A stretch of 64,000 nt of DNA, from the NCBI RefSeq assembly GCF_007565055.1, contig NC_044555.1, forward strand, positions 36,898,611 through 36,962,610, in the 5' to 3' direction. Within the stretch, counting starts at the first letter, position 1. Each line of letters opens with the position of its first letter. The stretch is from Rhinopithecus roxellana (taxonomy: Eukaryota > Chordata > Mammalia > Primates > Cercopithecidae). A model generated the notes under the pieces. It was given only the letters and a program-made list of their open reading frames with translations. It did no database searches and was not told the origin of the DNA. Shown here piece by piece: positions 47,003-59,100 of the stretch. Made by a program: the position numbers and the translations under genes.

Positions 47003-48320
47003 TCCTCTGTGATTATTATGAACAAATCTATGCACAGGAACTAGATAATCTAGAGGAAACTGACAAATTCCTAGAAACACACAATCTTCCAAGATTGAAT
47101 CAGGAAGAAGTCGAAACCCTAAAGAAATGAATATCAAGTTCCAAAATTGAGTCAATAGTAAAAAACCTAACAACCAAAAAAAAAAAAAAAAAAAAAACCT
47201 GGACCAAATGGATTCACAGCTGAATTATACCAGAAGTACAAAGAAGAGCTAGTACCAATTCTGCTGAATCTGTTCCAAAAATTAAGGAGAAAGGGCTCCT
47301 CTGTACCTCTTTCTAAAAAACCAGCATCACCTTGAAAACAAAACCTGGCAAAGACACTATAAGAAAAGGAAACTATAGGCGAATATTCTTGATAAACATA
47401 GTCATGAAAATTCTCAACAAAATACTAACAAATGGAATCTGACAGCACATCAAACAGTTAATTTGTCATGATTGAGTAGGCATTATTCATGAGATTGCAA
47501 GGTTGGTTCAACATACACAAATCAATAAATGTGATTTACTACATAAACACAATTAAAGACAAAAACCATATGATCATAAACTATTTTTGTCAATAGATGC
47601 AGAAAAAGCTTTTGATAAAATTCAACATCCCTTAATCACTAAAAAAAAAAAAGAAAAGACTAGGCATCAAAGGAACATACCTCAAAACAATAAGAGCCAA
47701 CTATGACAAACATACAGCCAATATCATATTAAATAGGCAAAAGCTGGAAGCATTCCCCTTGAGAACTGCAACAGGAGATGAATGCCTATTATCACCACTG
47801 TTATACAACATAGTATTGGAAGAGCTAACTAGAGCAATCAGGAAAGAGAAAGAAACAAAAGACATCCAAATAGGAAAAAAAAAAAGTTAAACTATCATTG
47901 TTTGTGGTTGACACAATTCTATATTTAGAAAACCCTAAAGACTCTGCCAAAAAGTTCCTGGAACTGATAAAGAACTATAGTAAAGTTTCAGGATACGAAA
48001 ACAATGTGAAAAAATCAGTACATTTTTACACCCCCCTCCAAAAAAAAAAATTCAAGCTGAGGGCTAAATCAAGAATGTCATCTCATTTACAATGATCACC
48101 AAAAACATAAAATACCCAGGAATACATCTAACAGAGGTGAAATATCTCTGCAAAGTAAACTACAAAACACTGCTCAAAAAAATCAGATGACAAAAACAAA
48201 TGGAGAAACATTTCATGCTCATGGATTGGAAGACTCAATACATTAAGGTGGCCATACTGGCCAAAGAAATGTACAGATTCGACACTATTTCTATCAAACT
48301 ACCAACATCATTTTTTACAG

Positions 48321-48352
48321 AACAACAACAACAACAACAACAACAACAAAAA
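48321..48352. repeat. (AAC)n microsatellite in L1 ORF2
   Basis: About ten AAC units inside the L1 reverse transcriptase region, in phase with triplets. Confidence 0.93.
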
Positions 48353-49107
48353 CTATTCTAAAATTCATACGGTACCAAAGAGAGCCTGAACAGCAAAAGC
48401 TATGCTAAGTTAAAAGAAAAATACTGGAGGCATCACATTATCTGACTTCACATTATACTATGAGGCTACAATAAGACAAAGAGGATGATACTACAACAAA
48501 AACAGCCATGTAGACTTATGAAATAGGATAGAGAACCCAGAAATAAAGCTGCACACCTACATAAAACCATCCTATCTTCAAAAAAGTCAACAAAGTTAAG
48601 CAATAGCAAAAGGACTCCCTATGTTATAAATGATGCTGGAATAGCTGGCTAGCCACATGCAGAAGAATAATAGTGGACCCATACCTCTTACTGCATACAA
48701 AAATTAACGCAAGATAGGTTGAAGTTTTAAATGTAAAACTGCTACCTATGAGACTCCTGGAAGAAAACCTAGAAAACACCATTCTAGACATTGGCCTTGG
48801 GACATAGTTTATGACTGAGTTCTCAAAAGTGATTACATCAAAAACAAAAATTCACAAATGGGAACTGATTAAACTAAAGATCTTCTGCACAACGAAATAA
48901 ATTGTCTGCAGAGGAAAAACACAAACTCCAGAATTGGAGAAAATATTTGCAAACTACGCATCTCACAGAGATCTAATATCAAGAATCTATAAGAAAGTTA
49001 AACAAATAAACAAGTAAAAACCTAATAACAGCCCCATTAAAAATGGACAATGGACATGAATATATATGTCTCATAAGGAGACATACAGGTAGCCAACAAA
49101 CATGAAC

Positions 49108-49265
49108 AAATGCTCCATATCCATAATCATCAGAAAAATTCAAATCAAAACCAAAATGAGATACCATCTCATACCAATGATATGGAAAAAATGCTCCATA
49201 TCACTAATCGGAAAAATGCAAATCAAAACCACAATAAGATACCACCTCACACCAGTCAGAGCAAC
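49108..49265 (+). repeat. 81-bp tandem duplication inside L1 ORF2
   Basis: TGCTCCATAT occurs at 49111 and again at 49192, followed in both copies by TAATC, a CAAATCAAAACCA block and a GATACCA(T/C)CTCA(T/C)ACCA block. The period is 81 bp, so 27 codons are repeated in frame, and a 150-residue sense frame (49102-49554) stays open across both. The copies have diverged, so the event is old. Confidence 0.88.
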
Positions 49266-49706
49266 TATTATGAAAAAGACAAAAAACAACAGATGCTGGC
49301 GAGGCTATGGAGAAAAGAGAGTGCTTATACACTGGTGGTGGGAATGTAAATTAATTCAGCCACTGTGTAAAGAAGCTTGGAGATTTCTCAAAGAATGTAA
49401 AACGGAATTACCATTCAACACAGCAATCCCATTACTGGGCATATACTCAAAGCAATATAAATATTTTTACCAAAAAGACACATGCACTAGCATGTTCTTT
49501 GCAGCAATATTCACAATAACAAGACATGGAATCAACCTAGGCGCCCATCAATAATGCACTGGATAAAGGAAGTGTGTTATGTATACACCATAGAATACTA
49601 CACAGCCATAAAAGAAAGGAATTGATGTCCTTTGCCATGAAATGAATGCAACTGGAGTCCATGACCCTAAGTAAAATAATACAAGTACATAAACCCAAAT
49701 AACACA

Positions 49707-50045
49707 TGCATTAGTGCATTTTCACACTGCTGATAAAGACATACCCAAGAGTGGACAACTTATAAAAGAAAGAAGTTTAACGGACTTATGGTTCCACATG
49801 GCTGGGAAAGCCTCACAATCATGGTGCAAGTCATATCTTACATGGATGGCAGCAGGCAAAGGAATAGCTTGTGCAGGGAAACTCCCCCTTATAGAACCAT
49901 CAGATCTTTTGGTACTTATTCACTATCATAAGAGCAGCATGGGAAAAGCCTGCCCCCATGATTCAATTACCTTCCACCCAGTCCCTCCCACAGCACATGG
50001 AAATTCAAGATGACATCTGGGTGTGGACACAGCCAAACCATATCA
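49707..50045 (-). repeat. THE1 LTR (3' LTR in element orientation)
   Basis: Starts TGCATTAGTGCATTTTCACA, ends AGCCAAACCATATCA. It is shorter than its partner because of small deletions, for example around 49820 where the AGGCAAGGAGGAGC-type block is missing. Confidence 0.9.
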
Positions 50046-51120
50046 TTCAACCCCTGGCCTCTCTCAAATCTCATGTCCTCATATTTCAAAAGCAATCAAG
50101 CCTTCCCAAAAGTCCCTCAAAGTTTTAACTCAAAAGTCCACAGTCCAAATTCTCATCTGTGAAAACACAAGTCCCTTCTGCCTATGAGTGTGTAAAATCA
50201 AAAGCAAGTTAGTTACTTCCTAGATACAATGGGTGAACAGGCATTGAGTAAATACAGTAATTTCAAATGGGAGACATTGGCCAAAACAAAGGGGCTACAG
50301 TTCCCATGCACGTCCATAATCCAGCAGGGTAGTCAAATCTTAAGACTCCAAAATCATCTCCTTTGACTCAATGTCTCACATCCTGGTCACACTGATGCAA
50401 GAGGTAGGTTCCCACAGTTTTGAGAAGCTCTGCCTCTGTGACTTGGCAGGGTACAGCATCCCTCCCAACTGCTGGGCTGGTATTGAGTGTTTGTGGCTTT
50501 TCCAAGCACACAGTGTAAGTTGTCAGTGGATCTATCATTCTAAGGTGTGAAGGACTGTAGCCCTCTTCTCACAACTCCACTACAGGGTGCCCTAGTAGGG
50601 ACTCTGTGTGTGGGCGCTGACCCCACATTTCCCTTCCACTCTGCTTTAACAGAGGTTCTTTATGAGGGCCCTGCTCCTGCAGCAAACTTCTGCCTGGACA
50701 TCCAGGCATGTCCATACATCTTCTGAAGTTTAGGCAGAGGTTTCCAAACCTCACTTATTGACTTCTGTGCACCCACAGACTCAACAACAAGTGAAACCTA
50801 CCAAGGCTTGGGGATTGCACCCTCTGAAATCATGGCCCAAACTCTACCTTGGCCCCTTTCAGCCATGACTGGAGCAGCTGGGACACAGAGCACCAAGTCC
50901 CTAGGCAGCACACAGCACGGGAACACTGGGCCTGGCCCGTGAAACCATTTTACCCTTACGGGCCTCCAGGCTTGTGATAGGAGGGGCTGCCAAAAAGCCT
51001 TCTGGTGTGCCCTGGAGACATTTTCCCCATTGTCTTGGTGATTAACATTTGGCTCCTAGTTACTTATGCAAATTTCTGCAGCTGGCTTGAATTTCTCCTC
51101 AGAAAATGGGAATTTCTTTT

Positions 51121-51423
51121 TTTTTTTTTTTTGAGATGGAGTCTCTCTCTGTCACCCAGGCTGGAGTGCAGTGGCACGATCTCGGCTCACTGCAAGCTCC
51201 GCCTCCTGGGTTCACACCATTCTCCTGCCTAAGCCTCCCAAGTAGCTGGGACTACAGGCACCCGCCACCTCACCCGGTTAGTTTTTTTGTATTTTTTTTT
51301 TTAGTAGAGACGGGGTTTCACCGTGTTAGCCAGGATGGTCTCGATCTCCTGACCTCGTGATCCGCCCGTCTCGGCCTCCCAAAGTGCTGGGATTATAGGC
51401 TTGGGCCACCGCGCCCGGCCCAA
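51121..51423 (-). mobile_element. AluY, antisense
   Basis: A T-run and GAGATGGAGTCTCTCTCTGT through to GGGCCACCGCGCCCGGCC. It has a perfect 13-bp TSD GGGAATTTCTTTT (51108-51120 and 51424-51436). It sits in the THE1 internal region. Confidence 0.94.
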
Positions 51424-51920
51424 GGGAATTTCTTTTATATCAAATTGTCAGACTGCAAATTTTCAGAACTCTTACGCTCTGCTTTTCTTATAAAACTGAA
51501 TGCCTTTAACAGCACCCAAGTCACATCTTGAATGCTTTGCTGCTTAGAAATTTCTTCCACCAGATACCCTAAGTCATCTCTGTAAGTTCAAAGTACCACA
51601 AATCTCTAGGGCAGGGGAAAATTGCCATTCTTCTCTTTGCTAAAACATAACAAGAGTCACCTTTGCTCCACTTCTCAACATGTTTCTTATCTCCATCTGA
51701 GACCATCTCAGCCTGAACTTTATTGAGTTTATTGCTATCAGCATTTTAGTCAAAGCCATTCAACAAGTCTCTAGGGAGTTCCAAACTTTCCCACATTTTC
51801 CTGTCTTCTTCTGAGCCCTTCAAACTGTTCCAATCCTCTGCCTGTCACCCAGTTCCAAAGTTTCTTCCACATTTGTGGGTATCTTTTCAGTAGCACCCCA
51901 CTCTACTGGTACCAATTTGC

Positions 51921-52272
51921 TGTATTAGTCTGTTTTCACACTGCTGATAAAGACATACCCAAGACTGGGCAATTTCCAGAAGAAAGATGCTTACTGGACT
52001 TAACAACTCCACATGGCTGGAGAAGCCTCACAATCGTGGCAGAAGGCAAGGAGGGGCAAGTCACATCTAACATGGATGGCAGGAGGCAGAGAGAGCATGT
52101 GCAGGGAAACTCCTCTTTTTAAAATCATCAGATCTCATAAGACTTATTCACTGCCAGGAGCACAGCATGGGAAAGTCCTGCCCCCATGATTCAATTACCT
52201 CCCACCAGGTCCTCCCACAATGCATGGGTATTCGAGATGAGATTTGTGTGGAAACACAGTCAAAGAATATCA
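51921..52272 (-). repeat. THE1 LTR (5' LTR in element orientation)
   Basis: Starts TGTATTAGTCTGTTTTCACA, ends AGTCAAAGAATATCA. It is preceded by ACTGGTACCAATTTGC, the primer-binding region in antisense. Confidence 0.9.
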
Positions 52273-52515
52273 CCACATATTCTTAACTTATAAGTGAGAG
52301 CTAAACATTGGGCACTCATGAGCATAAATATGGCAACAGCAGACACTGAGGAATACCAGAGTGGGGAGGGAGGGAGGCAAAAGTTGAAAAACTATTCAGT
52401 ACCATGCTCAGGACCTGGGTGATGGTATTATTTGTACCACAAGCATCATGCAATATACCCAGGTAACATACTGCACATGTACTCCCTGAATCTAAAATAG
52501 AACTTCTAAAAAATA

Positions 52516-52701
52516 CCATTCAAGATCTTGCAAATTATAAGAAATTACCGGAAAAAGTGATTTCTAAAAAGAAAATTTAATCTTTGACATTATTCAGCAT
52601 TAAAAAGAAGGCTGACACTGGAGAATACCAAGAGGAAAAGCATGTTCACACTCCATAATAAAAGAGAATAAAGTTTAAAAAAAAAAAAAAAAAAAAAAAA
52701 C
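52516..52701 (+). other. Candidate L1 3' transduction with poly(A)
   Basis: The L1P 3'UTR ends near 52515 with only AAAAAAT. About 160 bp of non-L1 sequence follows, then ATAATAAAAGAGAATAAAGT with two AATAAA-type signals and an A-run of 24 (52677-52700). This layout fits an L1 transcript that bypassed its own signal and used one downstream. I could not find a clear TSD joining 47003 and 52701, so this remains a hypothesis. The alternative is a short unrelated retrocopy. Confidence 0.45.
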
Positions 52702-52718
52702 AACTAGCTATCTGGCCT

Positions 52719-53015
52719 GGCCGGGGGCGGTGACTCAAGTCTGTAATCCCAGCACTTTGGGAGGCCGAGAAGGGCGGATCACGAGGTCGGGAGATGGAGA
52801 CCATCCTGGCTAACAAGGTGAAACCCCGTCTCTACTAAAAAATACAAAAAACTAGCCAGGCGAGGTGGCCTGTGCCTGTAGTCCCAGCTACTCGGGAGGC
52901 TGAGGCAGGAGAATAGCATAAACCCAGGAGGCGGAGTTGGCAGTGAGCTGAGATCCGGCCACTGCACTCCAGCCTGGGCGACAGAGCGAGACTCCATCTA
53001 AAAAAAAAAAAAAAA
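52719..53015 (+). mobile_element. AluY, Old World monkey type
   Basis: GGCCGGGGGCGGTGACTCAA to GACTCCATCTA and an A-tail. The TSD is AACTAGCTATC (52702-52712 and 53016-53026). Six extra bases TGGCCT lie between the TSD and the usual Alu first base. Confidence 0.93.
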
Positions 53016-53054
53016 AACTAGCTATCAAAACATTGTCATTAAGTATAATTATCA

Positions 53055-53354
53055 GGCCGGGCGCGGTGGCTCAAGCCTGTAATCCCAGCACTTTGGGAGG
53101 CCGAGACGGGTGGATCACGAGGTCAGGAGATCGAGACCATCCTGACTAACACGGTGAAACCCCGTCTCTACTAAAAATACAAAAACTAGCCGGGCGAAGT
53201 GGCGGGCGCCTGTAGTCCCAGCTACTTGGGAGGCTGAGGCAGGAGAATGGCGTAAACCCAGGAGGCGGAGCTTGCAGTGAGCTGAGATCCGGCCACTGCA
53301 CTCCAGCCCCGGGGACAGAGTGAGACTCTGCCTCAAAAAAAAAAAAAAAAAAAA
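53055..53354 (+). mobile_element. AluY variant (GGGCGAAG type)
   Basis: Full length with A-tail and a perfect 14-bp TSD AAGTATAATTATCA (53041-53054 and 53355-53368). It shares GGGCGAAGTGG, CCAGCCCCGG and CTCTGCCTC with the copy at 36557. Confidence 0.95.
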
Positions 53355-53368
53355 AAGTATAATTATCA

Positions 53369-56165
53369 AGTAAAAATGGCTCTAAAATGTAAGTGTTTGT
53401 ACTCCATTCTCCTATGTAATTTCCAATAATTAATAACATCTTGTGGTTTATTGTTTTTAAAAAATTTTTAGTCTTCCAAAGATTGTTTAAGTGTAATGTT
53501 TTGTTGGGAATCATTTTGCTTAGATTGTTTATAATGCATAAGTAGATGCAAGGAGAAGAAGGGATAGTAAGAAGGAAGGGAGGGAGAGGAGAAGAATGGA
53601 GGAGGAGGGGAGAGAAATAACTGAAATTTCAAAGTTGATACTTCTTTGTGTACCTAAACCTGAACTCTCAAGAAGTTCATAAAATGTTTAAAATGAGACA
53701 AGCAGTGATTATTTAAATAGTATATGTCTTTATACATAGAAAAATATTTTAGCAAGTTTTGATTTATAAACTCAATCTCTTTTTCATACTTTCCTAGATA
53801 TATTTTTCAAAATTATAATGGTTTTAATACTATATGCAAGCTGACTTGATCCACAGCCATCCAGAATAGCCACCTGGTATGGTCATTCATTACATGGAGG
53901 AAGATCCTATGGCTCTGATTCCATCTGTGGTCTGTCCATATTCTTCTAAATTCAGGTCACATTTTGTTTTCCTTTTAAGCTCTGGCTTCCATTTCAATAT
54001 AATAGAGATCAACACAATCCAAAGTAATTGCTAGAATAATATACAAGCTTATTTGTTATTATTGTAGCCCACTTGGTGCTCTTACCTTCAGAGGTATGAC
54101 CCTAAAGAATCTTCTTTACTTATTCTTCTGTCTTATGACAATTCCTAACCTCAGTTTAATTACACAAATGCCATTAATTCACAACAACACCTAAGAAGCC
54201 CAAATGAATTCTGGGTTACATATTTATGCATAGTCTGATATTTGTTGCAATTCCAGATGTCTCCTATGCATTTTTCTAATACAAAAATATTAAAAATTAT
54301 ATTCATGTCTACTTCTGGTGTCATGACATGTAAGTCCAAGTATATCAAGTTTACGTGGAGGGGAGGAGAAATATCTTTTTCTCACCCATATTAATTTCAT
54401 GTCTTAGGCACTATAGCAAAAGACTAACAAAAGAAAAAGCTTACAAATCAGTTTAGTAGAACTTTCATATGACATGGGGACTATAATAAGGGAACGAAGA
54501 CCCATAAAAACAGGTAAACTTGTGTATTTTTATGCTTATGTTTGATGAAGAGTGAACAATTATGGAGAAATAAATGGACAAAGAGGGGCAGATCTAATGG
54601 TGACTGAAGGAAACTTAGCAAGATTCATTGGTTCAGATTCTTCTCTGTGACGCTTCATCTTCAGATATAAAAATGTTATTTTCCTCTGGGTATAAGAAGG
54701 GCACCTTTCTATTGAGTGTCTTATGAACTGCTTCAGGGAATAGTCAGAAAATCCTTCCTAGGTTTTATTGCATGCTTCAAGTGACAAGGAGAGGTGGGGA
54801 GGAGTTGAGACTGACCTTGCTGCTTCTGTTTTCTCAAATTACTTCAGCTGAAAATATTCAGTATGCCAAAGTATCATATTTTGGAGTAGAATATCCTGAA
54901 TTTTATCAACCCCAATGAATGATACATAATTAACATTTTAAATTAAATTCAACAAAATAATCAATTCCCTTAATAATAACTGATTTGAGTGAAAGCAACA
55001 GCACTCAGGTAGTTTTTTAAAACATATTGTGTGTCTTATGTTTACTAAAATACATGCTTATGCAATATACATGCAATTTTTAAAACAATAAAAGACATCA
55101 TTCAGGATACATGTTGACTGGTGGTTTTGTCATTAGAGTACGATTAAGGAAAGGACAACGTGTAGGCTAGGTTGCTTGACTGAGTTGAAGATGGAATATA
55201 TTACTCTCAGTTTACTTACAACATCACATTTCTGTAGACTCTAAAATATTGTCTTTGCTTATGTATGTCTTACTACCTATCAGATTAAGTTCAAAGCACA
55301 CAACTGGCCATTTCTGGTAGCATCCAATTTTCTATGTGTTACTTAGCAGTAGGTGCATTACTTAGCAGTAGGTCCCTTATTGTTTGCAATACACTTAAAT
55401 CATTCTGTCATCTGTTTTGTTACCTATAACTGTATTCTTTTTTTTTTTTTTTTTTTATCTTTTTTACTATTTTCTCTTCAAAGTTTAGTTATATTAGGGC
55501 TTAAAGCAGGGTCCTTTTCCACCCTTGGGTTCATTCAGACTAATTCTCAGTTATCTTTTTCCCTTACAAGAATACCTTAAGGGAGAAATATATACTACAC
55601 AGCACCCAGGAAATGTTCTGCACCTGTTGCCGGACTTCTGTTTCCATGTAAAACAGTGGGCCATTCCATGTAAGAAAGCTTTTCTTCCGCTTATTTAAGA
55701 CTCAAAAGCAGTAATAGTACAGTGCCAGAACACACGATACACTTAATAGAAGTGAGTGAAATTAATTAATGAGCAAATGCTAAATTTAAAGAGAGAAAGG
55801 AGCGGACATATGGACAACTTAAAAATTATGGTCGTATTTATTCTTCTGTTATAAGGTCAAATATGTATTTAAGAAAAGTGATTTATCATTAATTATCAGT
55901 ATCTGACTTTTCAAATATACATTTTAAATATTTTGCTTTTCTTAGTAGAGATCCACTGAAGCCCAGACTATAAAATTTTACCAACATCTCTGGAAAAGAT
56001 ATAAAATTTTACTAAAATCATTATTTAGTTATTTTTAGTTAGAATTTAAACAGAATCCTGACTTCCTATTTTGAGTGGTTACACTAATTCCTGTTCTGTA
56101 TGTTAAACTTCAGCCTTAATACAAAACATACACACATACACACATCTACTATACTTGCCACTCAT
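53369..56165. other. Unique sequence with a purine-rich stretch
   Basis: About 2.8 kb without recognised genes. A GGAAGGGAGGGAGAGGAG-type purine run covers about 53549-53615, and a T-run lies at 55439-55457. Confidence 0.55.
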
Positions 56166-59100
56166 GTTTTCATTTTTAAATTTTTGTGGGTACAGAGTAG
56201 GTGTGTGTATTTATGGGATACATGAGATGTTTTGATACAGGCATGCAATACGTAATAATCACATCATGGAGACTGGGGTATCCATCCCCTCAATCATTTA
56301 TCTATCCTTTGTGTTACAAACAATCAAATTACATTCTTTTTTTTAGCTTTGATTTTAAGTTGGAATACATGTGCAGGTTTGTTATCTAGGTAAACTCATG
56401 TCATGGAAGTTTGCTGTACAGATTATTTTGTCACCCAGGTACTAAATCTAGTACTCAATAGTTATTATTTCCGCTCGTCTCCCTCCTCCAAAACTCCACC
56501 CTCAAGGAGCCCCCCTTTGTCTGTTGTTTCTTTCTTTGGTCACGAGTTCTCATCATTTAGTTCCCACTTATAAGTGAGAACATGTGGTATTCGGTTTTCT
56601 GTACCTGCATTAGTTTGCTAAGGATAATGGCCTCCAGCTTTATTCATGTGCCTGCAAAGGACATGATCTCATTATTTGTATGACTGCATAATATTTTATG
56701 TGTGCCACGTTTTCTTTATCCAATCTGTCATTGATGGGCATTTAGCTTGATTCCATGTCTTTACTATTGTGAATAGTGCTGCAATGAACATTTGTGTGCA
56801 TGTTTCTCTATGTTAGAATGATTTCTATTCCTCTGGGTATATACCCAGTAATGGGATTGCTGAGTCAAATAGTAGTTCTGTTTTTAACTCTTTGAGGAAT
56901 TTCATACTGCTTTCCACAATGGTTGAACTAATTTATAATCCCACTAACAGTGTATAAGTGTTCCCTTTTTTCCATAACCTCACCAGCATCTTTTTTTTTT
57001 TTTTTGACTTTTCATTAGAAGCCATTTTTGACTGGTGTGACATGGTATCTCATTGGGGTTTTGATTTGATTTGCATTTCTCTAATGATTAATAATATTGA
57101 GATTTTTTTCATATGCCTGTTGGCCACATGTATGTCTTTTTTTAGAAAAGTGTCTGTTCATGTGCTTTGCCCACTTTTTCATGAGGTTATTTGTTTTTTT
57201 CTTATAAATTTGTTTAAGTTCCTTATAGATGCTGGATATCAGCCCTCTGTTGGATGCACAGTTTGTAAAAAATAATTTAATCTGTGGGTTGCCTGTTTAC
57301 TCTGTTGATAGTTTCTTTTGCTATACAGGAGCTTGCCAGTCAGTGCCTTTTAAACGGGATATTTAGCCAATTTACATTCAATGTTAGTATTGATATGTGT
57401 GGATTTGGTCCTGTAATTATGTTATTAGTTGGTTATTATGCTGACTTGTTTGTGTGATTGCTTTACAGTGTCACTGGTCTGTGTATTTAAGTGTGTTTTT
57501 GTATAGGCTGGTAGCAATCTTTCCTTTCTATATTTAGTGCTCCTTTCAGACTATGAGACAGGCCTGGTGGTAATGAATTCCCTCAACATTTGCTTATCTA
57601 AAAAGGACCTTATTTCTCCTTCTCTTAGGAAGCTTAGTTTGGTTGCATATGAAAATGTTGGTGGAATTTGTTTGTTTAAGAATGTTGAATATAGGCCCCC
57701 AATCTCTTCTGGCTTGCATTATTTCAGCTGAGAAGTCTGCTGTTGGACAGAAAGGATTCTCTTTGCAGATGATCTGCCCCTTCTCTCTAGCTGCCATTCT
57801 TTCTTTCGTTTTGACCTCGGAAAATCTGATGATTATGTTTCTTGGGGATGATCTTCTTGTGTCTGATTTTTTAGGAGTTCTCTGTATTTCCTGAATTTGA
57901 CTGTTGGCCTCTCTAGCAATACTGGGGAAATGTTTATGAATGATAGCCTGAAATATGTTTTCAAAGTTGTTTGCTTTTTCCCCATACCTTTCAGGGATGT
58001 CAATGATTAGTAGATTTGGCCTCTTTACATATGCCCATATTTCTCAGAGATTTTGTACATTCCTTTTTATTCTTTCTTTTTTTTTCTTAATTTTGTCTAA
58101 TTGTCTTATTTTGGAGAGCCAGTCTTCAAGATTTGAGATTATTTCCTCATCTTGGTCTATTATGCTGTTATTCCACTATTTCAGCTTTCAGCTCCTGTAT
58201 CATTTTATTGTGATTCTTAGTTTTCCTGGATTTGGTTTTGCCATTCTCCTGAATCTCCATGATCTTTGTTCTTATCCATATTCTCAGTTCTATGTCTGTC
58301 ATTTCAGCCAGCTAAGCTTGGTTAAGAACCCTTGTTAGAGAACTGGTGCAGTCATTCATGGACATATGACACTGGCCACTTGAGTTACCAGGGTTCTTGT
58401 GTTGGTTCCTCCTCATTTGTGTGTGTGGGTGTTCTTTTAACTTCAGGGTAGATTGAGTCGATAGACTTCTTTTCTGAATATTTTCACAGGACCAAGGCTT
58501 TGTGCAGGATCTTCATCTGTAGCTGACATCTCGAGTTTTTTTGCAGAAGGTGGTATGTTAGGAAAGTATTTTTGGTGTTGAAGCATTGGAGTGTGATCCA
58601 GTAGGTAGTGCATATGCATAATGGTCAGTGGCTAGGCTCTTGCTTGGTCATATGGCTCCCATATGTTTCCTCATATTTGCAGCTGTGCTCCCTCTCAATG
58701 TTCTGAGAGTATGGGCTCCTCTCCCGCTTGACTGTTAACTGTAGATCACAGCTTGACACTCCTGGGCTGCCCACCACACCTCCAGGGCTAGCTTAGAATT
58801 TATGTTCCTTCTCCAACTTGTAGGTAGCAGAGGAAGGGACTTTAGTAGTGATTGTGGCCAAGGGTCTTTTGTTCATCTCCTTGCGGCTCCACCCCAGGGA
58901 GATGCAAGTCGGCAATTGCTCAGTGCAATCATCCCAGGATAGAGCACGTATGTTGCAGACTCAAGCTGAGGGTTTCTGTCTGGTGATGACAGTGGGGAGT
59001 GGATGTGACTCATGGGAGATAAACTGTCCTTCTCTCCTTGAGTTGACTGCAGTTTGTTAAAGGTGTGGATAAGGCACGTAGGGTCTTTGCTCCTTCCTTA

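Larger units (their letters stand above)
49707..52272 (-). mobile_element. Second complete THE1 element, inserted in L1P
   Basis: LTRs at 49707-50045 (339 bp) and 51921-52272 (352 bp); internal region 50046-51920. Removing the AluY at 51121-51436 leaves about 1559 bp of internal sequence. The 5-bp flanks are ACACA (49702-49706) and CCACA (52273-52277), a 4 of 5 match, and the L1 3'UTR continues across. It has the same orientation and the same internal sequence as the THE1 at 43240-46040. Confidence 0.93.
47003..52515 (+). mobile_element. L1P, 5'-truncated, split by a THE1
   Basis: It starts in mid ORF2 (GATTATTATGAACAAATCTA) and continues through reverse transcriptase, where the FADD box reads Phe-Val-Val-Asp (47901-47912) and is dead. 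It then passes through the C-terminal region to 49706. After the THE1 it resumes at 52278 with TTATAAGTGAGAGCTAAAC and the L1P 3'UTR (GACCTGGGTGATGGTATTAT, CTGCACATGTACTCCCTGAA), ending near 52515. An 81-bp in-frame tandem duplication lies at 49108-49265. Confidence 0.87.

Noticed and set aside
57594..57797. Conserved-looking 67-residue minus-strand protein
   Set aside because: It is an L1 ORF1p C-terminal remnant within the antisense L1P, with no start or complete domain.
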